This document shows, piece after piece, positions 21,201 to 27,165 of a stretch of DNA of 64,000 bases (position 1 is the stretch's first letter; every line of letters starts with the position of its first letter). A program made the translations under genes and the position numbers. Source of the stretch: Choristoneura fumiferana (lineage: Eukaryota; Arthropoda; Insecta; Lepidoptera; Tortricidae); contig NC_133501.1 of the NCBI RefSeq assembly GCF_025370935.1, positions 2,826,020 to 2,890,019 on the forward strand. The letters run 5' to 3'. The notes below the pieces were generated by a model, which was not told the DNA's origin, made no database searches, and saw nothing but the letters and a program-made list of their open reading frames with translations.

Positions 21201-22835
21201 GCGTCAGTGGGACGGTAAGATACGAAGTTCGAATTTTTCGTAGTAGGTATAGGGCCAGTTTGATTCGCGACCGTCAATTGATTGACATCATCATTCGATC
21301 ATTTTTAGGGTTCCGTACCTAAAGGGTAATAACGGAAACCCTATTTCGCTGTCCGTCCGTTCGTCCGTCCGTCTGTCGCCAGGCTGTATCTCATGAACCG
21401 TGATAGCTAGACAGTTGAAATTTTCACAGATTATGTATTTCTGTTGCCGCTATCGCGCTATAACAAAAAATACTAAAAACAGAATAAAATAAATATTTAA
21501 GGGGGCTTCCATACAACAAACGTGATTTTATGCCGTTTTTTGCTCGATATTAATAATGGCAACATTTAGACGCTTGAAATATTAATAAAATATTAAGTCG
21601 TATATTCACTTTAAAAAGGAATAATTAAAATAAAATATATACGGGGGGCTCCCATACAACAAACGTGTTTTTTTGCTAATATCTTATGTTGTATAGATAA
21701 TGGCACGGACTCGTCATGCGCGAGTCCAAATCGCTCTTGGCTGGTTTTCCTTTTCCTTTCTCTATTAGTATATTGCATGTCCGTCCGCTAGATGGCGCGG
21801 CGCGGCGGGCGTGTGGCGCGTGCTCCGCGCGGCGCCCGCGCTGCCGCCGCCCGCGCTCCACGCCGCCGCGCGCTGCTTGCACCAGCCCTGGGACTACTAC
21901 CGGGTGAGTGACAAAGCACCATCATCGTCGTATCACTTAGCTACTTTAGTTCTGCAACTTATAGATTTAATGCAATTTTTAATGTATCGACGCAATACAA
22001 AATTGACAGCACATTGATAAATGTTATCTTAGGCAGTTGTCTCACCGCCAGCGAGGAAACGATTGGCTATCGACTATTTTCTCGCTCAAGAAGCGAACAA
22101 AAGATATAAGATCCTGTGTGAGTAAAAGAGACACATATATTAATAGTTGATCGCTGGCTGTTCATACTGTCGGCGAGAACTCGCTCTTACATCTTTTGTC
22201 GCAGCGACAAGAGCTATAAAACTCTCTGAGCTATAGATACTCGCTCAGCGATGTCAGCTTGGCGGCCGCCCCGCACGAGCGAGTCGAGTGGAGCGAGTAA
22301 TCGCCCGTCGCACGCGAACACTCGCTCACAGCCGAGCGACAAAACTACACTCGCTTCTCGCTGCTCGCCCACTCGTTTCTAGTTACTCGCTCTACTTCTC
22401 TCATCGTCGGCGGTGGGACAAGTGCCTTTGAGATGTCAAATAAATGACGAAGTTATTTAAAAGCGTAACGTAACCCCCGTAATGGTGATACCTAACACCG
22501 CCATTTCGGATACACTGATTTAACGATTAAACTTGAAGATCAAGAAATTGTCTAAATTCAAGTTGAAAATGGTACAAAACAGAAGTAGCTTAGTTACGCG
22601 AGAAGAATCGAACCTTGAATTTAAAGACCCGTGGTCAGAAATACCCTGTATATTTTTAGGAAACCTATGTCCCGCTTTGTTGACGATATCATACCTACTG
22701 TTTCAGTTTAAAGAGCTGTATGGCTCACAACGCGGCGCAGCGGCCGCACTCGACAGCATCGCTCTCAACGCGGCCTGGCTTGTCCGCGCAGACAACGACC
22801 TCTTGCGGTACTTTAACGCGGTCAACAAACAGTAA
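127..22835 (+). CDS. M1-family aminopeptidase-like membrane protein, predicted catalytically inactive; 25 exons, 5' end outside window
   Basis: Joined exons: 127-273, 603-705, 895-1016, 1111-1283, 1673-1779, 2508-2615, 2780-2852, 3973-4202, 4731-4923, 5119-5276, 5865-5958, 6562-6668, 8039-8175, 8583-8637, 8901-9004, 10072-10291, 13829-13917, 15065-15162, 15465-15603, 16895-17081, 18162-18288, 19423-19580, 20560-20646, 21792-21903, 22707-22835. They give about 1,080 codons with compatible phases except around exon 14. Order: short cytoplasmic tail, signal anchor, M1 N-terminal beta domain (SAFPCLDEP in exon 6), a degenerate catalytic domain (exons 9-13), and a C-terminal ERAP1_C-like helical domain (exons 17-25). 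GAMEN reads GAYAE; the HEXXH position reads RLLAQ; the conserved SYSKG reads SLHKG. Active M1 ectopeptidases bind zinc through HEXXH and a downstream Glu; only that Glu remains (WLLEAL). I infer a non-peptidase surface receptor or scaffold. The closest classes by architecture are glutamyl aminopeptidase and TRH-degrading ectoenzyme. The initiator exon lies upstream. Confidence 0.9.
274..486 (+). repeat. Donor-adjacent minisatellite in M1 intron 1
   Basis: About six irregular units of 29-65 bases, each built on GCCAGTACCCCTGTATACAG and ending CACTGCAG or CACTGTGG. The first unit starts exactly at the inferred exon 1 donor, so each unit boundary recreates a donor-like (C)AG-GCYAGTA context. The array reads open in one plus-strand frame, but this is repeat, not coding. 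Confidence 0.75.
603..705 (+). CDS. M1 gene exon 2
   Basis: Bounded by TACTGTCAG and GTGAGA. It encodes EFDLTTDCPCLGENPLIPGQ and the following linker, the extracellular stalk just after the signal anchor. The DCPC stretch is typical of insect membrane M1 stalks. It leaves two bases for the next exon. Confidence 0.85.
895..1016 (+). CDS. M1 gene exon 3: start of N-terminal beta domain
   Basis: Acceptor CTCTACCAG, donor GTACTG. It encodes RLPTFVMPKHYSLWLHPNL followed by TTGELRG. This matches the family's LP-x-x-x-P-x-x-Y entry strand of the N-terminal saddle domain. Confidence 0.9.
1111..1283 (+). CDS. M1 gene exon 4
   Basis: Acceptor TTTTCTTCAG, donor GTCAGT. It continues the beta domain (GEVSIDFKVDRDTSFVVLNV). 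Decayed copies of its 3' end and donor lie in the following intron. Confidence 0.9.
1284..1490 (+). repeat. Decayed duplicate of exon 4 3' end and donor
   Basis: Bases from about 1308 (TTGTTCAAGATTGGGGC) match exon 4 at 1197 (TTGTTCAAGACCGGGGG). Bases from about 1427 (CTGAACAGACGTATGTGTAG) match the exon's last 24 bases (CTGAGCAGACGTACATCGAG) and run on through the copied donor and early intron. An AT-rich stretch at 1342-1425 separates the two parts. The copy has lost the donor GT. Confidence 0.65.
1673..1779 (+). CDS. M1 gene exon 5
   Basis: Acceptor ACTATTTCAG, donor GTAAGT. It encodes YNYTLSLRFITKLERDDKQR and GFFLAGNHR, the strand preceding the family's substrate-channel segment. Confidence 0.9.
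2052..2225. mobile_element. Fold-back element with GTACCATCAGCC termini
   Basis: It begins GTACCATCAGCCAAATAAG and ends with the inverted ATATTTGGCTGATGGTAC; the arms extend about 25 bases (GTGGTCTA/TAGACCAC). There is no coding capacity, so it is a non-autonomous DNA transposon. A truncated copy lies at 18808-18927. The rest of this intron (1780-2507) is AT-rich with nothing else recognised. Confidence 0.75.
2508..2615 (+). CDS. M1 gene exon 6: family signature SAFPCLDEP
   Basis: Acceptor TGTTTTAG, donor GTATTA. It encodes FWLTHARSAFPCLDEPHLRA then TFRLTIVRD. This corresponds to the M1 signature ARRAFPCFDEPALKATF and is the strongest single family marker in the gene. Confidence 0.95.
2780..2852 (+). 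CDS. M1 gene exon 7
   Basis: Acceptor ATCCCACAG, donor GTAAGC. It encodes RFHVSLTNMPIVATEEAGFY and LGHRL, equivalent to the SNMP strand of M1 proteins. It ends in phase 0. Confidence 0.9.
2940..3175 (+). repeat. Three-copy tandem repeat in M1 intron 7
   Basis: Three units of about 70-85 bases. Each carries AACACAAAGCAAATGTGCTC, GTTCAAAGTT and TTGTTCAAG; the last two add GTAGCGCCATCT. The GTTCAAAGT...TTGTTCAAG core resembles the sequence just after exon 4 (1284-1315), suggesting a shared origin. Confidence 0.65.
3425..3850. repeat. LINE-like fragment and fold-back element in intron 7
   Basis: About 3430-3570 is a common lepidopteran dispersed fragment (AAATGCGAAAGTTTGTTAG ... GCGGGTGGAGTCGCGGG), also seen near 14680, 60150 and 60700. 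Bases 3741-3850 form an imperfect hairpin with arms reading TACCGTACTCGATAG and CTATCGAGTACGGT around AAATAATTTACGCC. No gene is seen in this intron. Confidence 0.6.
3973..4202 (+). CDS. M1 gene exon 8, with Thr/Pro/Glu-rich insertion
   Basis: Acceptor GCATTCGACAG, donor GTATGT. It starts LQDEFAQSPPMPPHMMSVAV, where active members have the strand before GAMEN. It then carries an insertion rich in Thr, Pro, Ser and Glu (APEPSTTPDTTEASTETPEE), which looks like an O-glycosylated loop, before rejoining the family at ISLYSDQQVILDEAG. The following intron (4203-4730) contains nothing recognisable. Confidence 0.9.
4731..4923 (+). CDS. M1 gene exon 9: degenerate GAMEN region
   Basis: Acceptor TTCTATTCCAG, donor GTAAAC. 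It encodes LNTSYPLPKLDLVVLEGGGA then YAEGWGLITL. Alignment to the family block Y-PLPK-D-...-GAMENWGLIT is unambiguous, but GAMEN is GAYAE. The exon ends IARLLAQQ, exactly where active enzymes carry the HEXXH zinc site. Confidence 0.95.
5119..5276 (+). CDS. M1 gene exon 10: WFGGLV block, zinc site lost
   Basis: Acceptor TTTTTCCAG, donor GTAACG. It encodes WFGGLVSPRWWSAQWLLEAL and continues to LLLDHVLPALR. The block matches the family's WFGNLVTxxWWNDLWLNEGF. With the preceding exon, H-E-L-A-H is replaced by R-L-L-A-Q. The third zinc ligand position (Glu) survives in WLLEAL. Confidence 0.95.
5277..5660 (+). repeat. Three decayed tandem copies of the exon 10 3' end
   Basis: The exon segment from about 5188 (GGGCAG...CGCTCGGGGA...GAGCGGCAACAGGACG...TGCCTGCGTTAAG) recurs three times at roughly 115-base spacing. 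Copy 1 has GGCAACAAGACGTACTGCTG and GCCTGCGCTAAG, copy 2 has GAGCGGCAGTAAGATGCACT and TGCCTGCGCTACG, and copy 3 has CGCTCGGGGATAAGGGGC and GACAACAGGACG. At the copied donor, copies 1 and 2 have AT in place of GT. The rest of the intron to 5864 holds nothing else. Confidence 0.8.
5865..5958 (+). CDS. M1 gene exon 11
   Basis: Acceptor TTGTTTGCAG, donor GTGAGC. It encodes SPRLERADIESAADELSLHK. SLHK followed by exon 12 GAA aligns with the family's SYSKGAS, so the catalytic tyrosine position is Leu. Confidence 0.9.
6169..6510. mobile_element. Fold-back element, AAGGTCACAGCTCATTA termini
   Basis: A 342-base element with long GC-rich inverted arms. AAGGTCACAGCTCATTA opens it and TAATGAGCTGTGACCTT closes it; subterminal GCACCGCCTCG pairs with CGAGGCGGTGC. 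It sits in intron 11, ending 51 bases before exon 12. No protein is encoded. Confidence 0.75.
6562..6668 (+). CDS. M1 gene exon 12
   Basis: Acceptor ATTTGTCAG, donor GTTACT. It encodes GAAIVSMAIEAAGEAAGRAA then LARLLRDHRSASADAR, matching the helix after the tyrosine block of M1 proteins. Confidence 0.9.
6729..7152. mobile_element. Non-autonomous element, ATGAGGGCTATCG termini (copy 1)
   Basis: The ends read ATGAGGGCTATCG and CGATAGCCCTCAT. A second copy of about 400 bases lies in opposite orientation at 52844-53245 with shared interior (CTTTTGTCCTCCCTTTTTT; GACATTTCGGAGACCTCACG on the other strand). Short terminal repeats and no coding sequence indicate a MITE-like DNA transposon. Confidence 0.8.
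7741..7866. mobile_element. Fold-back element with ATTGCCTA arms
   Basis: CAGAAGACGTATTGCCTA at the left pairs with TAGGCAATATGGCCTCTG at the right. An inner pair, ATTGCGAT/ATCGCAAT-like with TGTCATTTGATTGCG, extends it. Related ends occur at about 62305 and 63105. The remainder of intron 12 (7153-8038) is AT-rich and shows no exon. Confidence 0.6.
8039..8175 (+). CDS. M1 gene exon 13
   Basis: Acceptor TTGTGTTACAG, donor GTGAGG. It encodes AWDGWCERAGYPLLSAVRQG, equivalent to the family's W-x-x-Q-x-G-Y-P-V-V-x-V. It leaves one base, matching exon 14. Confidence 0.9.
8165..8345 (+). repeat. Tandem copies of exon 13 3' edge with donor
   Basis: GCAGGAACGGTGAGG at the exon 13 boundary recurs as AGCAGGAACGGTGAGG (about 8239) and AGCAAGAACGGTGAAGG (about 8309), spaced about 70 bases. 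Each is followed by GGGGGTCATG- or GGGGGTTATG-like sequence and TGTGTATTGTAG. The copied donors keep GT and could compete with the true donor. Confidence 0.75.
8583..8637 (+). CDS. M1 gene exon 14 (end uncertain)
   Basis: A strong acceptor (CAAGTTTTACAG) leads to GMYVGSFEGKQTFKRE, a good match for the linker before the family's QERF strand, and it fits exon 13 in phase. The best donor is GTAAAA after 8629, but that would put exon 15 out of frame. The weak donor GTTTAT after 8637 restores frame by adding V-K and a split codon. Either the weak donor is used or one T is extra at the exon 15 start. Confidence 0.5.
8901..9004 (+). CDS. M1 gene exon 15
   Basis: Acceptor ATATTTGCAG, donor GTACGA. 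The only open frame is FVMTADPPDPEPPMLNYLLT and onward to LFYEPG. It needs two bases from the previous exon; see exon 14. Confidence 0.8.
9163..9203. repeat. (AC)n microsatellite
   Basis: About twenty uninterrupted AC dinucleotides. The long CVCV reading on the minus strand is only this repeat. Confidence 0.95.
9290..9549 (+). mobile_element. SINE/LINE 3' fragment (CCTGCACAAACCTGCGAAG family)
   Basis: It carries GTGGCCTAGTAG, GAAATTTATCAAAGGCTTTG, GGAAAACATCGTGAGGAAAC, CTGCACAAACCTGCGAAGC and GCCCAGCAGTGGGACGTATA with a GATGATGATGA tail. Other copies are at 32844-33131 (+), 47999-48140 (+, truncated), 52303-52577 (-) and 61486-61653 (+, 3' part). The tail and 5' truncation indicate retroposition. 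About 9713-9805 is a copy of another short lepidopteran repeat containing ACCGTCCCTCTCACTCTCGT. Confidence 0.8.
10072..10291 (+). CDS. M1 gene exon 16, with Thr/Pro-rich insertion
   Basis: Acceptor TTCCTTTACAG, donor GTTAGT. After ENLTDTIEDENATTTSPPPT and a Pro/Thr/Lys-rich run comes KWVIPVTFTVGPLEP, the family's K-W-x-I-P-x-T-Y strand. The insertion is a second mucin-like segment not usual in active M1 enzymes. Confidence 0.9.
10325..10446 (-). mobile_element. tRNA-like fold-back element (partial copy)
   Basis: The minus strand reads as a tRNA-like unit at 10371-10446, with acceptor arms GACCATC/GATGGTC, an A-box-like TGGTGTAGCGGTATAGC and a B-box-like GGTTCGATTCC. It is preceded on the plus strand by ATACAAACTGAAATATAGAT, the same arm that flanks both sides of the element at 20663-20842. 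Confidence 0.65.
11520..11705 (-). mobile_element. LINE 3'-end fragment
   Basis: (CAT)n precedes CAGCCTATGTTCGTCCACTG, GATATAGGCCTCTTCC and ATCGATCCACCGAGTCTGAG. On the minus strand this is a LINE 3' end with (ATG)n tail. Relatives occur at 37674-37830 (-) and 44107-44230 (+). About 10999-11150 is another dispersed fragment (AAAACGGCTTAACCGATTTT), also at 17150-17300 and 63420-63640. Confidence 0.7.
12120..13828. other. Rest of M1 intron 16 (3' part)
   Basis: Apart from the antisense open segment, this is AT-rich sequence. It includes a GC-richer block at 12180-12320 with no splice-bounded reading, and a TATAAAAG at about 13549. A 3.5-kb intron with an internal antisense transcript-like structure is plausible but unproven. 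Confidence 0.4.
12944..13366 (-). CDS. Possible two-exon open reading segment, antisense within M1 intron 16
   Basis: I do not recognise it. On the minus strand, bases 13366-13217 are open and include VPQDVKRLPAAFLLHARVTG. They end at CATCGG before GTAAGTTTT. After an 84-base intron ending TTCTCTTTTCAG, bases 13132-12944 continue in phase 0 (SYLYPYSHPDLPPTRDGCRH, then WDPLAWRFRRAYRF) to a stop. A minus-strand AATAAA lies near 12425. No start codon is evident, although an acceptor-like CCAG sits at 13357. It could be an old transposon fragment or a real small gene; the splice sites are better than chance would usually give. Confidence 0.3.
13829..13917 (+). CDS. M1 gene exon 17
   Basis: Acceptor TTGTTTACAG, donor GTAAGT. 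It encodes WYDVGNETKTGRGSRWAENI then THLIWMNDTE, the end of the beta-sandwich domain. In the next intron (13918-15064), 13940-14110 and 14680-14900 are dispersed repeat fragments. Confidence 0.85.
15065..15162 (+). CDS. M1 gene exon 18
   Basis: Acceptor TTGGTTGCAG, donor GTCGGT. It encodes KHKWVRYNVGARGLYRVAPQ, matching the family's W-x-x-x-N-x-x-x-x-G-Y-Y-R-V motif at the start of the C-terminal domain. Confidence 0.9.
15191..15360. mobile_element. Imperfect fold-back element
   Basis: AGCGCTCGGTTTTATGCGATA and TTGCATGAGATAATC at the left pair imperfectly with GATTATCTGATGCAA and TATCGCATAAACCAACCGAC at the right. It is a non-coding hairpin of about 170 bases filling most of this short intron. 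Confidence 0.65.
15465..15603 (+). CDS. M1 gene exon 19
   Basis: Acceptor ATACAATTTCAG, donor GTACGT. It encodes RALLLDDAFVLSRAGRLPAS, the family's R-x-x-L-x-D-D-x-F-x-L-A-x-x-G motif of the ERAP1_C-like domain. Confidence 0.9.
15785..16065 (+). repeat. Minisatellite, about 34-base unit
   Basis: Roughly nine irregular units built on GATGTTCAGGATGGACGAGT plus AAGAGAGC. It lies in the intron after exon 19. No similarity to the exon itself is evident. Confidence 0.8.
16895..17081 (+). CDS. M1 gene exon 20
   Basis: Acceptor ACTTGTTCCAG, donor GTGAGT. It encodes LSTETHWAPWRVVLNHLSWW and continues to TIYTTQEMEALNEDQL. It matches the E-x-x-Y-x-x-W region of the helical domain. Confidence 0.9.
17408..17913 (+). 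repeat. Two dispersed repeats in M1 intron 20
   Basis: Bases 17408-17590 (CTTTCGAACCCAGCCGAGTA) recur at 18761-19025, where a fold-back element interrupts them. Bases 17666-17913 (ATTGCACATCGGTATTTGG) recur in the same orientation at 47612-47862 with few differences. Nothing in 17082-18161 reads as an exon. Confidence 0.7.
18162..18288 (+). CDS. M1 gene exon 21
   Basis: Acceptor CTCCTACCAG, donor GTGAGG. It encodes LTAGVEWENVQVTKQAVKLF then DAWRENNQSIPEIYQE, an ERAP1_C helix pair. It ends in phase 0. Confidence 0.9.
18430..18713. mobile_element. Element with GGCTGCCTG/CAGGCAGCC ends
   Basis: The inverted ends are GGCTGCCTGTTCACTAAAGC and, at the right, CCAGTGGAGGCAGGCAGCC. The interior is rich in GCGGAG repeats. 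It is non-coding and MITE-like. Confidence 0.6.
18808..18927. mobile_element. Truncated copy of the GTACCATCAGCC fold-back element
   Basis: It matches 2120-2225 on one strand (GTTGATAATCGTTTGCATGT; ATTTGGCTGATGGTAC) but lacks the first terminus. It splits the 18761-19025 repeat; the uninterrupted relative at 17408-17590 serves as a paralogous empty site. Confidence 0.7.
19230..19394. mobile_element. Fold-back element abutting exon 22
   Basis: TTTCCTAGGATCAGCGGTGC at the left pairs with AGCACCGCTAATCCTAGGAAA at the right. Inner arms GACGTCACTAGAACGTTGTC and GACAACGTTCTGGTGACGTC also pair. It ends 28 bases before exon 22, so it occupies branch-point territory. Confidence 0.75.
19423..19580 (+). 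CDS. M1 gene exon 22
   Basis: Acceptor CCAAACTCCCAG, donor GTAACG. It encodes AAFTAGVRTYGAAGWRACWR and onward to LLAALAAPRDDWLFYR. It matches the family's Y-C-x-x-x-x-x-G-x-x-x-W ... LL-x-A-L-x-x-x-x-D-x-W-L pattern, with strong GC-ending codons. Confidence 0.9.
20560..20646 (+). CDS. M1 gene exon 23
   Basis: Acceptor GTTTTGTGCAG, donor GTAACA. It encodes FTALSNEAQRSREWKMWATA then LTAASCR. Its phases join exons 22 and 24. Confidence 0.85.
20663..20842 (+). mobile_element. Fold-back element with tRNA-like core
   Basis: The outer arms ATACAAACTGAAATATAGAT and ATCTATATTTCAGTTTGTAT are inverted, with inner arms CATAGAAAAAC/GTTTTTCTATG. Between them is a tRNA-like core (GACCAGC...GCTGGTC ends, GTGGTGTAGTGGTATAGCAC, GGTTCGATTCC). 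The core has extra bases and no convincing cloverleaf, so it is not a tRNA gene. Confidence 0.75.
21309..21720 (+). repeat. Dispersed GGGTTCCGTACC repeat
   Basis: About 410 bases from TTTAGGGTTCCGTACC to TTGTATAGATAATGGCACGG. A copy in the same orientation lies at 39001-39380 and shares ATACAACAAACCTGATTTTT-like sequence. This is a common lepidopteran repeat. About 21141-21245 is another copy of the ACCGTCCCTCTCACTCTCGT family. Confidence 0.7.
21792..21903 (+). CDS. M1 gene exon 24
   Basis: A CGTCCGCTAG acceptor and GTGAGT donor. It encodes WRGAAGVWRVLRAAPALPPP then ALHAAARCLHQPWDYYR. The frame is fixed by exons 23 and 25. It is Ala/Arg/Pro-rich compared with typical family members. Confidence 0.85.
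22031..22427 (+). mobile_element. About 395-base TIR element, copy A
   Basis: The ends AGGCAGTTGTCTCACCGCC and GGCGGTGGGACAAGTGCCT are inverted repeats. The interior is rich in GAGCGA/TCGCTC and includes TTACATCTTTTGTCGCAGCG. Copy B lies in the opposite orientation at 37947-38325. It lacks coding sequence and is a non-autonomous DNA transposon. Confidence 0.85.
22707..22835 (+). CDS. M1 gene terminal exon 25
   Basis: Acceptor CTACTGTTTCAG. It encodes LDSIALNAAWLVRADNDLLR and ends YFNAVNKQ-stop at 22833-22835. The segment aligns with the last helices of the ERAP1_C-like domain. There is no GPI-anchor signal, consistent with a type II membrane protein. Confidence 0.9.
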   Translation, partial: FKELYGSQRGAAAALDSIALNAAWLVRADNDLLRYFNAVNKQ

Positions 22836-23121
22836 GAACATGGACATTCCACTGGGTTTATGTCCAACAACAAGATTGACGTTTTAATCTGGACATGTGT
22901 CAAAAAGGATAGGTTTCAATGTGGATTGCGACTGTTAGCATGATGTTGTTGTTCATAAAACAATGAGGCGATATTGTCTAACAAAATCGGAATCACGATC
23001 GTTTTCACTTCTTTCTGTCACACGGCGTAGGATGAGGGTAGAAAGAGACTATTGCGTTATACAATACGGCCTCTGAATAGTCCCGAAATGGCTGTTCCAA
23101 AGAGCATATCCCATATCCACC

Positions 23122-23127
23122 AATAAA
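23122..23127 (+). terminator. Candidate polyadenylation signal of the M1 gene
   Basis: AATAAA in CACCAATAAAGAATT, 287 bases after the stop codon; the nearest canonical hexamer I see downstream. Confidence 0.45.
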
Positions 23128-25708
23128 GAATTTGAGTTTGGAATTGGCTTAGTTATAAGTGACAGAAATGTCAAACGAGCCACACGATACAAACGCCATC
23201 TAGCGATATTCTGATATTAGCTGTTGACGTATATTTAGGTACAAGTGACCAAAACACTAAAGCAGCAGTGAAATGGCTATCTTCGTAAGACTCAGCGTAG
23301 TAATTAAGGACTTACGTCCAAGTAAAGGTCAATATTTATTCTTGATTGGTATTGTTCTAAATTCTGATAAACAAAATTTGTCATCTCGTTATGTCGTATA
23401 TGGGCCCCACGATATTTATTTATATTTAAGATTGCCACGACACTTCGTTGCCGTAAAGCAATATAATTTGTGAATATGACAGATTAACTGGACGCTGTAT
23501 AGCAAGGGTGACCAAACTGATCAACCAGTGGCGCAGTCAATCGTGGCAAAGTAGGTATGTACAGTCATCAGCATTAATATCTGCCACAGCGGAGTGTGCA
23601 AAAATATCTGACACGTCCTTCCCGCCCTAGAAATAGAGTCGTATCAGATATTTAAACACGCTTGTTGTGTCAGATATTGGTGCTGGTAACTGTAAATGCT
23701 TATGGCGAAAAACGTCTATGGAAAATAATGATTATTTAATTGGAGGCAAAGGTTTTGGTACCAGCTTGCAATGCTTTTATTGAATATTGATACAGCTCTT
23801 ACTGTTTCATACCGGATTATGTACTGTAAAACATGCCCCAAGGTTTCCTAGAATATATGACTAACCACATAATCAGTTATATTAAAGAAATAGTGAGTAA
23901 TATGTACAAACAGTCATATTATTCCACCTCGCTCTCCATAATTCGGTGGGCTATGGGAGAGAAGTAGAAAGATAAGAAAATACTGTGTTTGGTGTTCCCA
24001 CCCTTCTCATTTTGATAGAATATCGTGTCTTTATTCAAAAATTTAATCGTACGTGGCGTACATTTGAACGTTTTCGTAGCAAAAGCCACAAATTGAATAA
24101 TGATCCATGTATCGGGCATTACAAAAGGTCTACATTGGTTCATAGACCATCAAAAGCACACTTAGTTAACCAAGACTGAACTGAAACAAGTTGTCAATGT
24201 TCAAGAAGATGCGTGTACATCACATTAATAAACCAAGAGCCCGCGATGGCTAGATCTTCGTTAATTAGTAAAAGTTAAGTTTTTATAATAGTTAGTTAGT
24301 TTTTATTGTTCCTAACACATTGAGTTTTATTATATGACAAATTCGAGGTTCAGTTTTACTCCTTTGCTACCTGTTGCCTACCAAAGCCACCACTATCCAA
24401 ATTTCATCGTTCGGGATCGTCCTACTTGTGTTAGGAACATAAAAAAAGAACAACTTTTTATAGAAAAACAAAGGTCTGGCCGTCCCAGGCTCTTGCTTGC
24501 TCTATAGTAACGTTTACAAAAACGTGTTGATATCTCAGGGAGTTGCTAAGAAGGAATTTCTATTGAATGTTTATGGATCACTATCAAAATTTGACCATTT
24601 CTTTCAGTTCTGACTACAATAGCCAGTTGAGTTTGCTCTTGATTATACAATTTAGTGTTCTTAGGTCACGGCGGTGGTCCATTGCCCTCGAGTACCCTAT
24701 TTGGGATATTAACCTTAAGAATGTAAATTAACTATACCTTCGAGAACGTGTCGAAATGATATGAAGTTTAAAAAGAATAACGGACGGTATACATGGTCAT
24801 TTGGAATAATATAATTTTAAGCGAAACTGTCATTAGACGAACTTCCTTCATGTAAAACAGATTGTTTTAAGTTAGGCTAGATTTTTTTAAATAATCATGT
24901 AAACAACAGCAGTAGGTACAATTTATGAGAAAATTTTAGTACCTATGTCAAATTACCATTATATATTTTGTCTATTATTCTTTTTAAACTTCATACCTAT
25001 ACTTAGTTTAATACTTACACATACTTTCACTATTATTTATTTCTTCTGTACTTAAATATAATTAACATCGTCTCGCCCGTTTTTCAAGTATCTGTGCTCA
25101 AATAATATTTCTTAGACGCGTAGCGGACGTCCAGAGTAGACCAATCATATTACTCGAAATTCAAGTCACTGAAATCATTGTCACTAATGCGGTTGGTTGG
25201 ATTTTTTCCTTCGCTTCAATCGAAGCGCACCCATACTCTGTCATGTTATTATAAAATATTGTATGTATCCTAAATAGATTTGTCCAGCGGTTTAGCTTGT
25301 ATTCAAACTTGATTTCTGAAACCTGGAAAAGGGGATTATCAGGTAACCTCCGAACGATTGGGAAAATCTAAATATCACTATGATATAGATTGGTTGCCGT
25401 TGAAATAGTGCCTAATTACTAAATTAGTAAAGATACAAGTTAAATCCGACAAAGCATTCTTGTCGGTACTCAACTATTGCTCCTCTCACCCACTCAAAGG
25501 TTGGCTGGTAGAGATCCCTCAAAGGGATAATTTCGCATTTGTAAATGTATCTCAAAATCTGTCAATTGTATTTATTTCTTTCCTTTTGTACAATAAAGAG
25601 TTAGCTGAATTGCGTACGAAGTTGGAACCTTTGTTTTACTGCATAAAGCAACTTTGTTCATGTTTAGTAAGCATAGCCGCGGGCAAAAATCTGTTTCTAT
25701 ATCTATAT

Positions 25709-26448
25709 GTCGGCGGCCGATCGTAAAATTACCGCCAGATCACGAAATTCCTAAAAAATCGTGAAACGCCGCCATAATGATATGCCTAAACGTTGGCCAG
25801 GCATATCACGATGTGCCTGAGATTAAAAATACGGCAGATCAATTAGAGCAACGCATTATTCGATATTCCTAGCTCTATAATTATACACATTCGTAAAATA
25901 GTTTCTTATTTGGCCACTGGTGGCGCTGCGTATGCAATGGCGGCCGTGACCAGCTGACCGCCCGTGTTTTTTAGCGCGTGAAAAATGTCGGCGTAACAAA
26001 TTATATCTTTAAACCGAAAATAGTGATTGAATTCAAAATAGAAGTGCAAAAGAAGCTTTTGAACATCAGCTTCGTTCTTTTTATGTGAATCAAACGGATT
26101 CTGTGCACAATAAGAAAAAACCATGGACGTCTACCCGTATTTTAGAGGTTAGAATTTTGTTGGTAATAAAGTATTCACTAGTTGTTATTAATTTATATAG
26201 AAAATTTAGGTACGACGAGCGAAGCGAGGAGTGGTTAGTATTAATTGTGATCACGACGCACGAGCGAGCGAGCGAAGCGAGCGTGCCGCGGCAGCGGCCG
26301 GCGAAGTGCCAGAACCGATATGGCGGCGTTTCATGATATGCCTAGGAATTTCATGATCTGCCTAAACTGGCAAATCATGAAATGGCGGCGCTTCATGATA
26401 TGCCTAGGAATTTCATGATCTGCCGGATTTTACGATCGGCCGCCGACA
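25709..26448. mobile_element. 740-base element with about 45-base inverted termini
   Basis: GTCGGCGGCCGATCGTAAAAT opens it and ATTTTACGATCGGCCGCCGAC closes it; the arms extend through GATCACGAAATTCCTA / TAGGAATTTCATGATC. Subterminal TTTCATGATATGCCTAGGAA motifs are repeated at the right end. Inside, at 26123, ACCATGGACGTCTACCCG in a good initiation context is followed after nine codons by GGTTAG, like a first coding exon with donor, which may be captured host or transposase leader sequence. Confidence 0.75.
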
Positions 26449-27019
26449 ATATAATAAGACACGTAAGTTCCAGTATCATTACCTGATATAACAAGAATAT
26501 ATGTATAAAAAAACACTTCTGTATATTAAAAGCCCATACCAAAATAAAGATTAATATTTCTAACCTCTAGAAGTGCTTTTTCATAGTTTTAAGTCGCTCC
26601 AGTATTAAAAATATGTAGAAATTCATAATCAAATATTTATTATAAATACCTAATCACAGTTATTTACGCACATGATATGTTTATTCATACTAATTATACA
26701 TTTATTCCGAAATAATTGATTTCATATTTTGTACTTAAGTAAAAAGTAAATATTTTGTGGTTGGCGATATCGTCATTAGGTACTTAGTTTTATTACTTAG
26801 TTTAATTTTGTAATTTGTATGGACCTAAATTATTATTATTATTAGTAACGGATGAACACCGCTACGGTTCAATCTATTTACCGTATTTGTACTGTTTTTG
26901 ATCTCTCATTTTTACAGAAAGCATTCTCAAAATTAAAATTTGCTGACAGTTATCGCTAGATGGCGTTAGTATTTTTGTTTCGTTTGTGATTGGTCAGTTA
27001 CCTAAATCAGCCAATGACC

Positions 27020-27165
27020 CTCATGAATCGTGAGGTTCGTTTGACGTTTGACGTTTGCTCGGTGATTGGCTCATTTAGTTATTTAACCAATCACGAGCAA
27101 ACGTCAAACAGACCTCACGACACTAACGCCATCTAGCGATATTTCGCCTCCGTGAAAACCCTCAT
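27020..27165. mobile_element. Fold-back element of the CGCCATCTAGCGATATTTCG family (copy 2)
   Basis: CGTGAGGTTCGTTTGACGTTTG pairs with CAAACGTCAAACAGACCTCACG around TTAGTTATTTAACCAATCACG. The right end is ATATTTCGCCTCCGTG...ACCCTCAT. A relic of the left end (ATCGCTAGATGGCGTTAGTA) is displaced to about 26955. Confidence 0.65.

Noticed and set aside
25460..25726. 88-codon frame
   Set aside because: No ATG start, AT-rich, no splice context, runs into a transposon terminus.
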